From: Flavobacteriales bacterium
GTDB lineage: Bacteria > Bacteroidota > Bacteroidia > CAIKAF01
NCBI GenBank assembly: GCA_025451235.1
Contig: JANWKT010000020.1
Span: 112,032-176,031, forward strand
Direction: 5' to 3'
Length of the DNA: 64,000 nucleotides
Shown: positions 18,831-27,626 of the stretch, piece after piece
How positions within the stretch are numbered: the first letter of the stretch is position 1
Layout of the letters: each line of letters begins with the position of its first letter
Program-made: the position numbers and the translations under genes
The notes under the pieces: model-generated
What the model was told of the DNA's origin: nothing
The model's input: only the letters and a program-made list of their open reading frames with translations
The model's database searches: none

Positions 18831-18838
18831 CAAAGATA
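18831..18838 (-). promoter_or_regulatory. -7 promoter box for the gene at 16521-18809
   Basis: TATCTTTG on the minus strand is a full match to TAnnTTTG and lies 21 bases upstream of the ATG at 18809. No clear -33 element at the expected distance. Confidence 0.4.
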
Positions 18839-18846
18839 CAAAAAAA

Positions 18847-19266
18847 TCAATTTCCCTGCTGGTACTTATTCTCTTTGGTAAAAGTATCCAAGATCAGCGT
18901 AAGGGCCATGGTAACTGCGAATACCCTCACTGGGATGCCTGTATGTACCGTTCCAAAAAACCGGAAATAAATAAGGAAGGCGAGTAATGCATAAAAAGTA
19001 AGCTGGGGGATAGTGGCATTTAATCCCCATTTAAATTTTTTTTCTTTGATCCACTTGAATTTTAAAATATTGATCCCTATCAGGCCTGCACTGGAAATAT
19101 AACAGAGGATAACATATATCAGGGGAATCAGCTTATCGAAATTGAGCAGCCATCCAAGGATCCCTATTAAAAAAAAGATGGACTGAAAATAATAATAGTT
19201 CTTTTCTAAAAATTTCATTTCAGGCACAAATATAAGAGTTTTTAAGCGGGATACTGTTGATTTCAT
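18847..19266 (-). CDS. Small four-helix membrane protein
   Basis: A 139-residue protein, or 123 residues if it starts at the ATG at 19218 (MKFLEKNYYYFQSIFF), with four hydrophobic segments (about 27-43, 46-68, 85-103, 112-128). No family recognised. It is on the same strand as the FAH gene upstream and may be expressed with it. Confidence 0.6.
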   Translation of the reverse strand: MKSTVSRLKTLIFVPEMKFLEKNYYYFQSIFFLIGILGWLLNFDKLIPLIYVILCYISSAGLIGINILKFKWIKEKKFKWGLNATIPQLTFYALLAFLIYFRFFGTVHTGIPVRVFAVTMALTLILDTFTKENKYQQGN

Positions 19267-19317
19267 CTTTTAAAAGTTTCTACATTCCATAATGCAGCCA
19301 ACTTAAAAAAGATACAA

Positions 19318-19929
19318 TTATTTGATCGAAAGGCTGAAATTCGATTCCCCTTCCAACAATCCTTCCAATTGGTCACCCACTGCCACTGGCCCCACCCCCG
19401 CTGGAGTTCCGGTAAAAATAATGTCCCCGATCTTGAGGGTAACAAATTGAGACACATATTCAATAATACTATCAATATCAAAGATCATGTCCTTCGAATA
19501 TCCGGATTGGACCACCACACCATTTTTGAGTAATTGGAATTCAATATTGTCTTTGTTTTTTAGCGAATTGATGGATACAAATTCTCCCACCACAGCACTG
19601 CCATCGAATCCTTTGGCTTTTTCCCAGGGAAGACCTTTGGTTTTTAGTTCATTTTGAAGATCCCGGGCAGTGAAATCAATTCCAAGACCAATTTCGTCAT
19701 AATAGCGGTGGGCAAATTTTTTCTGGATGTTTTTTCCCAGCCGGTTGATCTTTACCAATATCTCACATTCATAATGGATGTCATTGCTGAATGCTGGATA
19801 GAAGAATGGCTGGCGCCCCACCAATAATGCAGTATCGGGTTTAAAAAAAATAACCGGTTCCGCAGGAACTGCATTCTTCAGCTCCTTGGCATGTTCCGCA
19901 TAATTACGACCGATGCAAATAAATTTCAT
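19318..19929 (-). CDS. Fumarylacetoacetate hydrolase (FAH) family protein
   Basis: A 203-residue cytoplasmic enzyme of the short FAH family, which includes acylpyruvases and oxaloacetate decarboxylases. The fold is covered end to end: MKFICIGRNYAEHAKEL, FFKPDTALL, the metal-binding HYECEILVKI (E-x-E), and IGDIIFTGTPAGVGPV near the C-terminus. The exact substrate cannot be told from sequence. No catabolic genes accompany it, so a housekeeping acylpyruvase or oxaloacetate tautomerase/decarboxylase role is more likely than tyrosine degradation. Confidence 0.93.
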   Translation of the reverse strand: MKFICIGRNYAEHAKELKNAVPAEPVIFFKPDTALLVGRQPFFYPAFSNDIHYECEILVKINRLGKNIQKKFAHRYYDEIGLGIDFTARDLQNELKTKGLPWEKAKGFDGSAVVGEFVSINSLKNKDNIEFQLLKNGVVVQSGYSKDMIFDIDSIIEYVSQFVTLKIGDIIFTGTPAGVGPVAVGDQLEGLLEGESNFSLSIK

Positions 19930-19992
19930 GGTTCAGCAGGTATATAGGGTAAAAATATGATTTTTTTTGTTTGGGCCCCTGGCGAAAAAAAA

Positions 19993-20892
19993 TTAACGAA
20001 TCTGTTGATCAAGGATCGACAGGCTTTCCTCAAAAGAAGTGGGTTGATAGCCTAATTCTTTCCTAGCCTTGTCAATAATAAAACCTGTTCTGGGTGGTCT
20101 TTTGGCGGGCTGATTCAACGAGGAACTGTTCGAAGGATGAATGAGCTTTTTATCCAAGTGATAATGGTCGGCCACCTTGCAGGCAATCTCGTAAATATTC
20201 ATCAACTCACTCCCCGAAATATTATAAATACCTCGGGCATCTTTTAATGCCGCTAATAAACATCCTTCCGCCAGATCTTCCGCCAAAGTGGGTGTTCTCC
20301 ATTGGTCATTCACTACATGGATCTCCTTGCCCTGCTCCAAAGAATTCTTTACCCATAAAACAATATTGCTTCTGCTCATATTGTCCACAATTCCATACAC
20401 GAGAACGGTCCTGATAATGGCCCAGGGGGTATTCATTTTTTGCACTATTTTTTCGGCCTCCCATTTACTCCATCCATAATAGCTCAATGGATTGGGGACT
20501 GCATGCTCATCATAAGGGCCTGCTTCTCCATCCAGCACAAAATCTGTGCTTACATGTACCAGATGGATCTTCCATTCATCTGCAATGGATGCCAGATTTT
20601 GCACAGCATCCACATTTATTTTTTTGCAATTCTCCCGATCGGTTTCGCAGGCATCCACATTGGTCATCGCAGCCGCATGAATAATATGTGTAGGTCTTGA
20701 GGATAAGATCACTTTTCTCATCCCTTCATGGTCCGTAATATCTACATTAAAATACTCGTAACCCTGCTGGTCTAACAGTCGGTTTTCTCCCCTTGCTGTG
20801 GCTATACAAGCAACATTGTTCATCCATTTCATGCGGTACACCAACTTTTGGCCCAGTAAACCATTGGCACCCGTGATGAGAATTCTTTTCAT
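19993..20892 (-). CDS. SDR family sugar-nucleotide reductase, RmlD-like
   Basis: A 299-residue protein from the ATG at 20892, giving MKRILITGANGLLGQ with the NAD(P)-binding GxxGxxG loop at 7-14. The catalytic YxxxK is in YGWSKWEAEK, and HVSTDFVLDG and RTVLVYG are typical of the RmlD (dTDP-4-dehydrorhamnose reductase) branch. The Rml name is only a family-level match: no rmlA, rmlB or rmlC gene is nearby, so another nucleotide-sugar or a methionine-adenosyltransferase-beta-like role is possible. Confidence 0.9.
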   Translation of the reverse strand: MKRILITGANGLLGQKLVYRMKWMNNVACIATARGENRLLDQQGYEYFNVDITDHEGMRKVILSSRPTHIIHAAAMTNVDACETDRENCKKINVDAVQNLASIADEWKIHLVHVSTDFVLDGEAGPYDEHAVPNPLSYYGWSKWEAEKIVQKMNTPWAIIRTVLVYGIVDNMSRSNIVLWVKNSLEQGKEIHVVNDQWRTPTLAEDLAEGCLLAALKDARGIYNISGSELMNIYEIACKVADHYHLDKKLIHPSNSSSLNQPAKRPPRTGFIIDKARKELGYQPTSFEESLSILDQQIR

Positions 20893-21142
20893 GCATTGCA
20901 ATATTAATAAATATTTATGCAAACCATCACAAAATCCCCCCGAATCACCATTCCTTTCAGTTTTTGTTAAAATGTTTTAAGAAAGAATTAAATAACTCAA
21001 AAAAGAACCTGAAAGCCCCGTGCATGCTGCACATTGATGTATGAATTATATAATAGTTTTTTTAAAAAGTATAACGACTTATTATGTTGATCTACGGAAT
21101 TTTGTTCATATCAATTACATAATTATAAATTAAAAAAAACAT

Positions 21143-23422
21143 ATGAAAACACGTTTATTAAAAATCGGAATTCTCGGGGCTTTGTTAGTAATCATGTCAA
21201 CATCCAGGCTATGGGCTTTTACGGCGGTAGTATCTGGAGATTGGAGTAATGCAGCCACATGGGGTGGAGTCGCTCCAGGGCCAAACGTTACCGGACAAGA
21301 TATCATTATTCCCAATGGTATTACTGTTAACCTTGACATGAATGTAAATTTTTCCGGACTCATTAATACGTTTACGGTAAATGGTACATTGAACAGCGTT
21401 ACTACCAATAGCCTTACGATTGACCAGGGCGCATTTGCGGGTAATGGTACAGTGGACATCCACCGTTTGGAGTTTCACCTGTTGGCCACCTCGTCCTTTA
21501 CCGGCTCTATGGTGCTTAATGTGATGGAGAACGATGGGGCACTTTTGTCACTAGCGGCAACAGGTAGTGTTTCAGATAGCCTACTTCTATCTTCTGGAAG
21601 TATTACTTTAAACACAGGAGCAAATCTGGCAGTTCAAACCAATTCAACCATTCGTAGAGATGCAGGAAGCATCACTATCGGGGGTGGAATTTTTAACTCC
21701 AGCAGTAATTACCACGTAGTATATGTGGGTGGTTCCAAAACATCCGGTATAGAGCTTAATTCTCTTACCTTACAGAATGTATATATTCAATTAACAGATA
21801 ATACACAAACCCTCACTTTAGGAAGTGATCTTCGTGTTTATAGCACCTTGTATTTAACTTCAGGTCATCTTGACCTGGGTGGTAATAACCTGGAGCTTTA
21901 TGGAAATATGAATATTACTGGTAGTGCCATGTTCGAAAGTGATGCATCTTCAGATGTAACTGTTCAAAGTGCTGCAGCCATTACCAGCAGCTTTGTTTTC
22001 CAAGCAGGTTCAGTGGTAGATGTATTTACCGTTGACCACACAGGTGGTGGAAATGTAAAGTTAGGTTCTGCATTAGATATTTCTGGCGAGCTTCGATTGA
22101 ATGATGGAAGTTTCAGTCTTGAAAGTGGTTCCACATTAACCATGTCTGCTGGTAGTTTAGTACACGTAGAAGATGGGGACCTCTCAGGTAATGGTGGATC
22201 GTTTGTTGGTACTGCTGCTTATGATGTAGAATATATGGGAGGAACCAATACTTCAGGTTTAGAATTAACTGGTTCAGGATTAAATGATGTTGATATAAAC
22301 CTGGCTTCTGCAGGACAAATTAACATGAACAGCAATGCAATCATCGCTGGAAATTTAGATATGGCCAATGGAAAAATAAACCTGAATGGTTATAATTTGG
22401 TTGTGAATGGTACAATGGATCAAGTAGCAGCTGCAACTATCATTGGAAACAGCAATTCAGATCTTGAATTACACACCACAGCAACTGCTGACGAAACCAT
22501 TTATTTTGACGGATCTAACCAAAACCTGGAAAGTTTTGTAGTGGATGTTACCGGTTCAGGAAACATTGTTTTAGGTAGCCAGTTACACATCAACGACGAA
22601 CTTAATATGGTAAGCGGAAAATTGGATATCTCTGATTACGATCTTATCATCGAACAAGGTGGTATGGTTTCTAACTATAGCGATACCAAATATATCATCA
22701 CTTCAGGATTAGGGCAATTACAGATGTATGTAAATCTTGCTTCCCCTTATCTTGTATTTCCTGTTGGAACATCTACTAACTATTCACCAGCAAGCGTTCA
22801 GCAAGTATCTGGAGCCACTGCGGGTAATTTTATGGTAAATGTATTCAACGGTGTATTTACCGGTGGATTACAAGCTCAAGGATATAACAGTGCAACTACT
22901 TCAAGTGTGGTGAACAGAACCTGGATAGTGGAAGCTGCTGGTGGTGTTACCATTAATACCAATCTTAAATTGGGTTGGGTAGTTGCCTCTGAAGTAAACG
23001 GGTTCGATAGGACCGATGCTTATATCAGCCATTATACTGCCGGCGATTGGGATACCTATGCTTCAGCAGCGGCTGTAGCAGGATTGAACAATACCTTCGA
23101 AATCAGCAGAACCGGTCTTACTTCATTAAGTCCTTTTGCAGTAGCTGATGTGAATGCAGAATTGATCGTTGATGATGAAAAAGAGGTATTGACCATCCAT
23201 TTATATCCAAATCCATGTACTGATGTATTAAATGTTGCCTATTCAAGCAACACCGACCAATACATGTATCAGATCATTGATCTTACTGGAAAAATGCATG
23301 CAGTAATTGCCAATGGAACCAATACATTTGATGTATCCGGGTTAACCAGCGGCATGTATCTGTTGAAAATAACAAATTTAAATACTAAGAAAGTTGCGGT
23401 AGAGCAATTCATTAAAAAATAA
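21143..23422 (+). CDS. Large T9SS-exported beta-helix-like protein with internal repeats
   Basis: A 759-residue protein with a signal peptide (to about residue 25, RLWA), a long body of short strands rich in Gly, Asn, Ser and Thr, and a type A T9SS sorting domain in the last 75 residues (IHLYPNPCTDVLNVAYS, then VSGLTSGMYLLKITN). The body begins with GDWSNAATWGG, common at the start of such beta-solenoid proteins. It includes a long repeat whose copies start near NYHVVYVGGSKTSGIEL and AYDVEYMGGTNTSGLEL, about 180 residues apart. It is expected on the cell surface, where it may act as an adhesin or structural protein. Confidence 0.88.
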   Translation: MKTRLLKIGILGALLVIMSTSRLWAFTAVVSGDWSNAATWGGVAPGPNVTGQDIIIPNGITVNLDMNVNFSGLINTFTVNGTLNSVTTNSLTIDQGAFAGNGTVDIHRLEFHLLATSSFTGSMVLNVMENDGALLSLAATGSVSDSLLLSSGSITLNTGANLAVQTNSTIRRDAGSITIGGGIFNSSSNYHVVYVGGSKTSGIELNSLTLQNVYIQLTDNTQTLTLGSDLRVYSTLYLTSGHLDLGGNNLELYGNMNITGSAMFESDASSDVTVQSAAAITSSFVFQAGSVVDVFTVDHTGGGNVKLGSALDISGELRLNDGSFSLESGSTLTMSAGSLVHVEDGDLSGNGGSFVGTAAYDVEYMGGTNTSGLELTGSGLNDVDINLASAGQINMNSNAIIAGNLDMANGKINLNGYNLVVNGTMDQVAAATIIGNSNSDLELHTTATADETIYFDGSNQNLESFVVDVTGSGNIVLGSQLHINDELNMVSGKLDISDYDLIIEQGGMVSNYSDTKYIITSGLGQLQMYVNLASPYLVFPVGTSTNYSPASVQQVSGATAGNFMVNVFNGVFTGGLQAQGYNSATTSSVVNRTWIVEAAGGVTINTNLKLGWVVASEVNGFDRTDAYISHYTAGDWDTYASAAAVAGLNNTFEISRTGLTSLSPFAVADVNAELIVDDEKEVLTIHLYPNPCTDVLNVAYSSNTDQYMYQIIDLTGKMHAVIANGTNTFDVSGLTSGMYLLKITNLNTKKVAVEQFIKK

Positions 23423-23441
23423 TTCTCTAATCCTATCAACT

Positions 23442-23477
23442 AAAAATCCCCCTGGAGATTCTCCAGGGGGATTTTTT
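23442..23477 (+). terminator. Intrinsic terminator after the 21143 gene
   Basis: AAAATCCCCCTGGAG, loop ATT, CTCCAGGGGGAT, then TTTTTT: a GC-rich stem with a T run 20 bases after the stop codon. Confidence 0.9.
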
Positions 23478-23527
23478 ATTTATCTTGCGATATCAATAAC
23501 CACAGAATTAAAGAGTCGTAAGTATAT

Positions 23528-24223
23528 ATGATTGCCCTGGCCTTCCAACTTTCTTCCCTTATATTGGAATCTTCTCCCACCACCGTAGGTGATATGGAGG
23601 CCGAATACAGGGCAACGGGGATTGCAGGTGCCCTCATTGTATTGGGTTTGATCCTTCTGGTGGTTGGTTGGTTACGGTACCGAAGAGTGATCGTGAACCG
23701 GAGAAAACGCAAGGTTAGAAAATTTATCGAGGCATTTAGTAAAACGGATCCATTCTGGAATGAGCAACAAATGGCAGAGATCTCCAGGGAAATATTCACT
23801 TATGTGCAAGTAGCCTGGGTAAAAAGAAATTTCTATTACGTTACCAACTATGTAACCGATGAGCTTAAAAAAGAATGGGAAACCACCTGGAAGAAAATGG
23901 CTACGATGAATTATGGGTTCCATTGCGGAAAAATAGATCTCGACCGGGTGATCCTCATAGGAGTAGAAGATTATTCCAATGATGAAAAGGATAGTTTTTC
24001 AGTAGAAATATCTGGTTATTTAAAGAGATATATGTTCAACAAAAGAACCATGAGGGTTATCTATAAAAATACGAGTGAACTGGAATACATTACAGATGTG
24101 TATACTTTTGTACGAAGAAGTGACCAATGGCAATTGAACAAGATCAATTACAACGCTGATCTTTCGGATGTTTTGGATAAAAAGATCGCTTTCGAAAAGC
24201 CAGGTAAGCCTGAAGATACCTAG
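23528..24223 (+). CDS. Tim44-like domain membrane protein
   Basis: A 231-residue protein with one membrane segment (about 28-48) preceded by a short outside part and followed by the basic RYRRVIVNRRKRKVRK. The rest is a soluble Tim44-like domain (about 70-210): DPFWNEQQMAEISREIFTYV, FYYVTNYVTDEL and a late WQLNKI strand. Tim44-like domains in bacteria occur in membrane-associated proteins of unclear role, sometimes linked to translocation or stress. No neighbour suggests a partner. Confidence 0.82.
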   Translation: MIALAFQLSSLILESSPTTVGDMEAEYRATGIAGALIVLGLILLVVGWLRYRRVIVNRRKRKVRKFIEAFSKTDPFWNEQQMAEISREIFTYVQVAWVKRNFYYVTNYVTDELKKEWETTWKKMATMNYGFHCGKIDLDRVILIGVEDYSNDEKDSFSVEISGYLKRYMFNKRTMRVIYKNTSELEYITDVYTFVRRSDQWQLNKINYNADLSDVLDKKIAFEKPGKPEDT

Positions 24224-24231
24224 TTAAAAAA

Positions 24232-24263
24232 GAAAAGCGGATACGATTACATATCCGCTTTTC
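24232..24263. terminator. Bidirectional intrinsic terminator
   Basis: GAAAAGCGGATA and TATCCGCTTTTC form a 12-bp stem with an 8-base loop between the convergent genes ending at 24223 and 24289. Confidence 0.85.
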
Positions 24264-24288
24264 ATAGTCAATGCATTTCTGTTATTCA

Positions 24289-25023
24289 TTAATTGAACGG
24301 TAATAAATTTCCGTTTTGTTTTGGACCAAATACTTTTTTCAGTAGGTCAGTTACCTGGTGGCCTATATTCTTGCGGATCTTACCTTCTTCAATGGCCACA
24401 ATATGAAATAATCCATCCAATGCTTTTTGGGTAACATGGGCAGCTAAATTATCTGGGATATCTGTAGTTCCGGGGATAAAATTATTGTAGTTGTTATACG
24501 TGGTCATCACTGTATTCCATGCCTGTTGTGCTCCAACACTTTTCAAAGCATCCTCAATAGGAGGTTGAAAAGCCGCTTGTAATTGGGCATAGGTATTGGT
24601 TTTTAAATATTGGGTAGCAGCATCATCGGCCCCATTTAAAATATTCATTACATCGGCAAAAGTGATCTTGGTAATGGCATCCTTAAAGATGGGTCCTGCC
24701 TTCACTGCAGCTTGTTCAGCCGCACGGTTCATTTTCTGGATCAGGTCATCCACCAGGGTATTACCAATACCAGGCACTGATCTTAAAGTGGATTCAATTT
24801 TCTGTGCCTCAGGTGGCAATAATATTTTAATGGCCGCATTGGTAAAATAGCCATTTGTACGGTTCAGGTTCATTACTGAGGTATCGGTACTGATGGTTAA
24901 AGCTTGTTTGAGCCCGCTAATGATCTCATCATTGGTAGGGCCTGAAGATCCTTGTAATATTTCGCAGGAGGAGAAATAGGCTGGTGTAATTAAAATAGCC
25001 AGGGCAGTGATTATTTTTTTCAT
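24289..25023 (-). CDS. DUF4197 lipoprotein
   Basis: A 244-residue helical lipoprotein. The signal peptide ends near a Cys at about residue 20 (AYFSSCEILQ). The mature part is DUF4197-like: NDEIISGLKQALTIST, GYFTNAAIKILLPPEAQKIE, a repeated MNRAAEQAAVKAGPIFKDAI segment and ITFADVMNILNGADDAATQY. DUF4197 proteins are usually found in Gram-negative cell envelopes and their role is not established. It has its own clear promoter at 25049-25078. Confidence 0.9.
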   Translation of the reverse strand: MKKIITALAILITPAYFSSCEILQGSSGPTNDEIISGLKQALTISTDTSVMNLNRTNGYFTNAAIKILLPPEAQKIESTLRSVPGIGNTLVDDLIQKMNRAAEQAAVKAGPIFKDAITKITFADVMNILNGADDAATQYLKTNTYAQLQAAFQPPIEDALKSVGAQQAWNTVMTTYNNYNNFIPGTTDIPDNLAAHVTQKALDGLFHIVAIEEGKIRKNIGHQVTDLLKKVFGPKQNGNLLPFN

Positions 25024-25048
25024 ATTATTCAGTTTTAACGGACCAATT

Positions 25049-25078
25049 CAAATGTATTAATTAAAAGGATGAATACAA
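25049..25078 (-). promoter_or_regulatory. Bacteroidota-type promoter of the DUF4197 gene
   Basis: On the minus strand: TTG (25078-25076), 19 bases, then TACATTTG (25056-25049). The -7 box ends 25 bases before the ATG at 25023. This is one of the two best matches to the consensus in the window. Confidence 0.72.
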
Positions 25079-25112
25079 TAATAAGGCCAGAAAAATAGCC
25101 CAATCATAACCA

Positions 25113-25751
25113 CTACCGATCCAGCTTGGCATCCACCTGGGCCTGGCATAGCTTACAAAATCCTGGATTTTTCAGTAGCTTATCTCCGTCCCCATCGGCA
25201 TCCTGCATGATGCAATCCTTGTTGGGACAATGTGGGATCCCCAGGGTATGCCCAAATTCATGGATGACAGTTTGGGTAAATCGCTCAATGGTCCGGGAAC
25301 GTTTATATGAAATAATACAGACCCCTCTTTGCAGGCTTCCCAAACCCAACACCGACCAGTTCTTATACTTTTTCCCATTCGACAGGGTTCTTTCTTTTAC
25401 CGCAATATTTTCGGCGGTAATTCCAATCAGGGTATTCACCGAATCAGGTTTGTTGCTATGGAGTATGCCCAGTTGCTTACCTGAATCCATTTTCCCTTTT
25501 ACCAGGTATTGATCCTCGGTAATAGGCAATGAGGTACGATTGCAGGTAATATAGGCTTGTGGAAATTGCTCTTTTAAAGATTTTACTGCCGCTTTCCAGT
25601 GTACCGAATCTACTTTACCCACAGCAATCAACTGAATATGATAAGGAAGTAATTTTTCGGTAACGAGGGGTGGTTCCAATGAGACTTGCGACTTTTTCCC
25701 GCAAGAGAAAAGGAAGAGACTGGAAAGTATGAGGAGCGAAAATCCTTTCAT
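25113..25751 (-). CDS. Archaemetzincin-like zinc metalloprotease lipoprotein
   Basis: A 212-residue protein from the ATG at 25751, giving a lipoprotein signal (MKGFSLLILSSLFLFSCGKK). The C-terminal third has HEFGHTLGIPHC, the zinc-binding HExxHxxGxxH of metzincins with the extra Cys, followed by CIMQDADGDGD (the Met turn) and CKLCQ. This His/Cys arrangement with a second cysteine pair is that of the archaemetzincin (AmzA) family. The lipobox implies it acts outside the cytoplasm, unusual for a family best known from cytoplasmic members. Substrates are unknown. Confidence 0.88.
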   Translation of the reverse strand: MKGFSLLILSSLFLFSCGKKSQVSLEPPLVTEKLLPYHIQLIAVGKVDSVHWKAAVKSLKEQFPQAYITCNRTSLPITEDQYLVKGKMDSGKQLGILHSNKPDSVNTLIGITAENIAVKERTLSNGKKYKNWSVLGLGSLQRGVCIISYKRSRTIERFTQTVIHEFGHTLGIPHCPNKDCIMQDADGDGDKLLKNPGFCKLCQAQVDAKLDR

Positions 25752-25795
25752 TTGAAAGCAAGTTAATATAAAAATCAAAAGCGGCCCGGATAGGA

Positions 25796-25837
25796 GCCTG
25801 CCTGCCATGGTGTAGGCCTAAGCTTCGGCAGGCAGGC
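25796..25837. repeat. Hairpin with 11-bp arms upstream of the archaemetzincin gene
   Basis: GCCTGCCTGCC (25796-25806) and GGCAGGCAGGC (25827-25837) are perfect inverted arms around a 20-base loop. It is GC-rich compared with its surroundings, suggesting an inserted repeat element. Confidence 0.7.
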
Positions 25838-25839
25838 GG

Positions 25840-25946
25840 CATCCTTTTTTATTACTGCATGGAGGAATTTTCAGGAGTTGTTGCAGCGACGGGCAATTGC
25901 CCGTCGTTACCATCCCTAAGAAAATATCTGCAGTAATAAAAAAGAT
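25840..25946. repeat. Nested inverted-repeat element A (REP/MITE-like)
   Basis: Outer arms TTTTTTATTACTGCA (25845-25859) and its complement (25929-25943) enclose about 70 bases with a perfect 20-bp palindrome, CGACGGGCAATTGCCCGTCG, at 25887-25906. The left edge begins CATCCTTTTTT, the same 11 bases as the element at 53331. It lies 41 bases beyond the 3' end of the ECF sigma gene. Confidence 0.75.
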
Positions 25947-25986
25947 ATAGCGTATAGCCGGAAAAGCCGCCCAAATAAATAATGCA

Positions 25987-27222
25987 TTAATTAGCTTGAA
26001 GCAAACTAATCTTTTTAGAAATATTTGCTTTTTCCGTTTCTGTTTTTGCCAGCATCAAGGCTGTATTTAAATGGGAGAAAACTTTTTCGGTGTTGATGCC
26101 TTGGTATAAATTGGCAAGAAGTAAATGATACAAATGGTTATAGGTAAGATCTAATTTTTCGGCTTCAACAATGGCCTCTTTTTTAGAGTTTGCCTTGGAA
26201 AGGGCATAGGTACGGTTCAAAGCTGCAATGGGCGAATACTCCACCTGCAACAATTTGTTGTAGAGTTGTAAAATACTTTCCCATTTTTCATGTGTATCTG
26301 TTTTATGGGTATGCCAATAAGCAATAGCCGCTTCCAAATGATATTTAGAAATCTGATGGCCTTTGGACGCATTGTTTAAGTAAAAATGACCTTTTTCAAT
26401 GAGCTCCAGGTTCCATAAGGTTTCATCCTGTTCTTCATAAACAATTAATTCTCCCTGCGTATTGATCCGTGCCTCAAAGCGGGAGGAGTGAAAACACATA
26501 AGAGAAAGCAGGGCATTTACCTGGGGGGTAGAAGTATGTTCATTTTCGACCAGCATCAAAGTAAGTCGCATGGCCTCGATACATAGATCCTTTTGCAGCG
26601 TGGTGTTTTTTGATGTGGAATAATAACCTTCGCTGAACAATAAATATAAAGTGGTGAGCACTGCTTCCAAACGACTATTGATCTCCGACGCAAGTGGTAA
26701 CTCCATTTTTATATTTTCCGTTCGGAGTTTTTCCTTGGCTCGTGTAAGCCGTTTATATATAGTATCTTTATTCGTAAGAAATGCATCAGCTATTTCGTCC
26801 ACTCCAAATCCACAAAGGATGTTTAACGACAAGCCTATCTGTGACTCAGCAGGAATGGCAGGGTGACAAATCGCAAACATCATCTGCAACTGGCTATTGG
26901 TAATATTGGTATTGGAGAGGTCGATCTCTAGTTCATCCGCAAAGCCTTCTGAACGTTTTACTTCTACTGCAACCTTGTTGGTAAATACATGTTGATGTTT
27001 TAAAAAATCTTTGGCTTTGTTTTTGGCTACCGTATATAACCAGGCAGTAGGATTTTGTGGTAAGCCTTTGAGCCCCCAGGTTTCGGCAGCCAACAAAAAT
27101 GTATCACTCACAATATCCTCAGCGGTTTCTATATATTCTATTCCAAATAATTTACAGAGAACAGAAGTGATCTTACTATATTCTGTTCTGAATAAATGTG
27201 GTATGAGCTCCTGGTCATTCAC
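25987..27222 (-). CDS. ECF42-type RNA polymerase sigma factor with C-terminal DUF6596/TPR-like domain
   Basis: A 411-residue sigma factor, roughly twice the size of ordinary ECF sigmas. Sigma region 2 is at about 10-80 (YIETAEDIVSDTFLLA, PTAWLYTVAKNKAKDFL) and region 4 at about 110-165 (FGVDEIADAFLTNKDTIYKRL). The remaining 240 residues are a helical C-terminal domain (LYLLFSEGYYS, GQLIxxE-like YHLEAAIAYWH, LNRTYALSKAN), as in ECF42/SigJ-like sigmas, which lack a classical anti-sigma factor. Start codon is GTG at 27222. The preceding YCII gene fits the known ECF42-DGPF pairing. Confidence 0.93.
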   Translation of the reverse strand: MNDQELIPHLFRTEYSKITSVLCKLFGIEYIETAEDIVSDTFLLAAETWGLKGLPQNPTAWLYTVAKNKAKDFLKHQHVFTNKVAVEVKRSEGFADELEIDLSNTNITNSQLQMMFAICHPAIPAESQIGLSLNILCGFGVDEIADAFLTNKDTIYKRLTRAKEKLRTENIKMELPLASEINSRLEAVLTTLYLLFSEGYYSTSKNTTLQKDLCIEAMRLTLMLVENEHTSTPQVNALLSLMCFHSSRFEARINTQGELIVYEEQDETLWNLELIEKGHFYLNNASKGHQISKYHLEAAIAYWHTHKTDTHEKWESILQLYNKLLQVEYSPIAALNRTYALSKANSKKEAIVEAEKLDLTYNHLYHLLLANLYQGINTEKVFSHLNTALMLAKTETEKANISKKISLLQAN

Positions 27223-27227
27223 TTTAA

Positions 27228-27263
27228 AAAAAACTCCCGGTTTTCACCGGGAGCATTTTTTTA
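27228..27263 (-). terminator. Terminator-like hairpin directly before the sigma start
   Basis: On the minus strand CTCCCGGT, loop GAAA, ACCGGGAG, then eight T residues and AAA immediately before the sigma GTG. It ends transcription from the YCII gene or acts as an attenuator. The arms also carry an A run upstream, so it could work in both directions. Confidence 0.8.
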
Positions 27264-27266
27264 TTT

Positions 27267-27617
27267 CTAATTATTCATTGGGATGATGGCCCGAACTTCT
27301 ACGCTGCCTCCTACCTGAAGTATAGGACAACCCTTTGAAAGTTCGGTTGCTTCTTCCAGGCTATTCGCCCGAATGATGGTATACCCCCCCAACACTTCTT
27401 TGATTTCAACAAAAGGCCCGTTGGTAATTAAATTATTCGGTTTAACCACCTTGCCATCTGATTCCAACCTGTTACCAGCTGTTACCAATTTGTTCTGAGC
27501 TGCAATGCCACCGATCCAATCGTTCCATGGTTTTAATATGGCCTGTATTTGTTCGGGTGACATTTGTTCAGCATAATTGGAATCCTCTCTTCTAAAGATC
27601 AACAAAAATTCTTTCAT
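27267..27617 (-). CDS. YCII/DGPF domain protein
   Basis: A 116-residue cytoplasmic protein of the YCII-related (DGPF) family: MKEFLLIFRREDSN at the start, TNGPFVEIKEVLGGYTII in the middle (the DGPF motif with Asn for Asp) and a ferredoxin-like strand-helix layout. DGPF genes are the characteristic neighbours of ECF42 sigma genes and are often in their regulon. It starts 9 bases after the VOC gene stop, so the two form an operon, with the sigma gene after a hairpin. Confidence 0.92.
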   Translation of the reverse strand: MKEFLLIFRREDSNYAEQMSPEQIQAILKPWNDWIGGIAAQNKLVTAGNRLESDGKVVKPNNLITNGPFVEIKEVLGGYTIIRANSLEEATELSKGCPILQVGGSVEVRAIIPMNN

Positions 27618-27626
27618 GCTTTTTTA

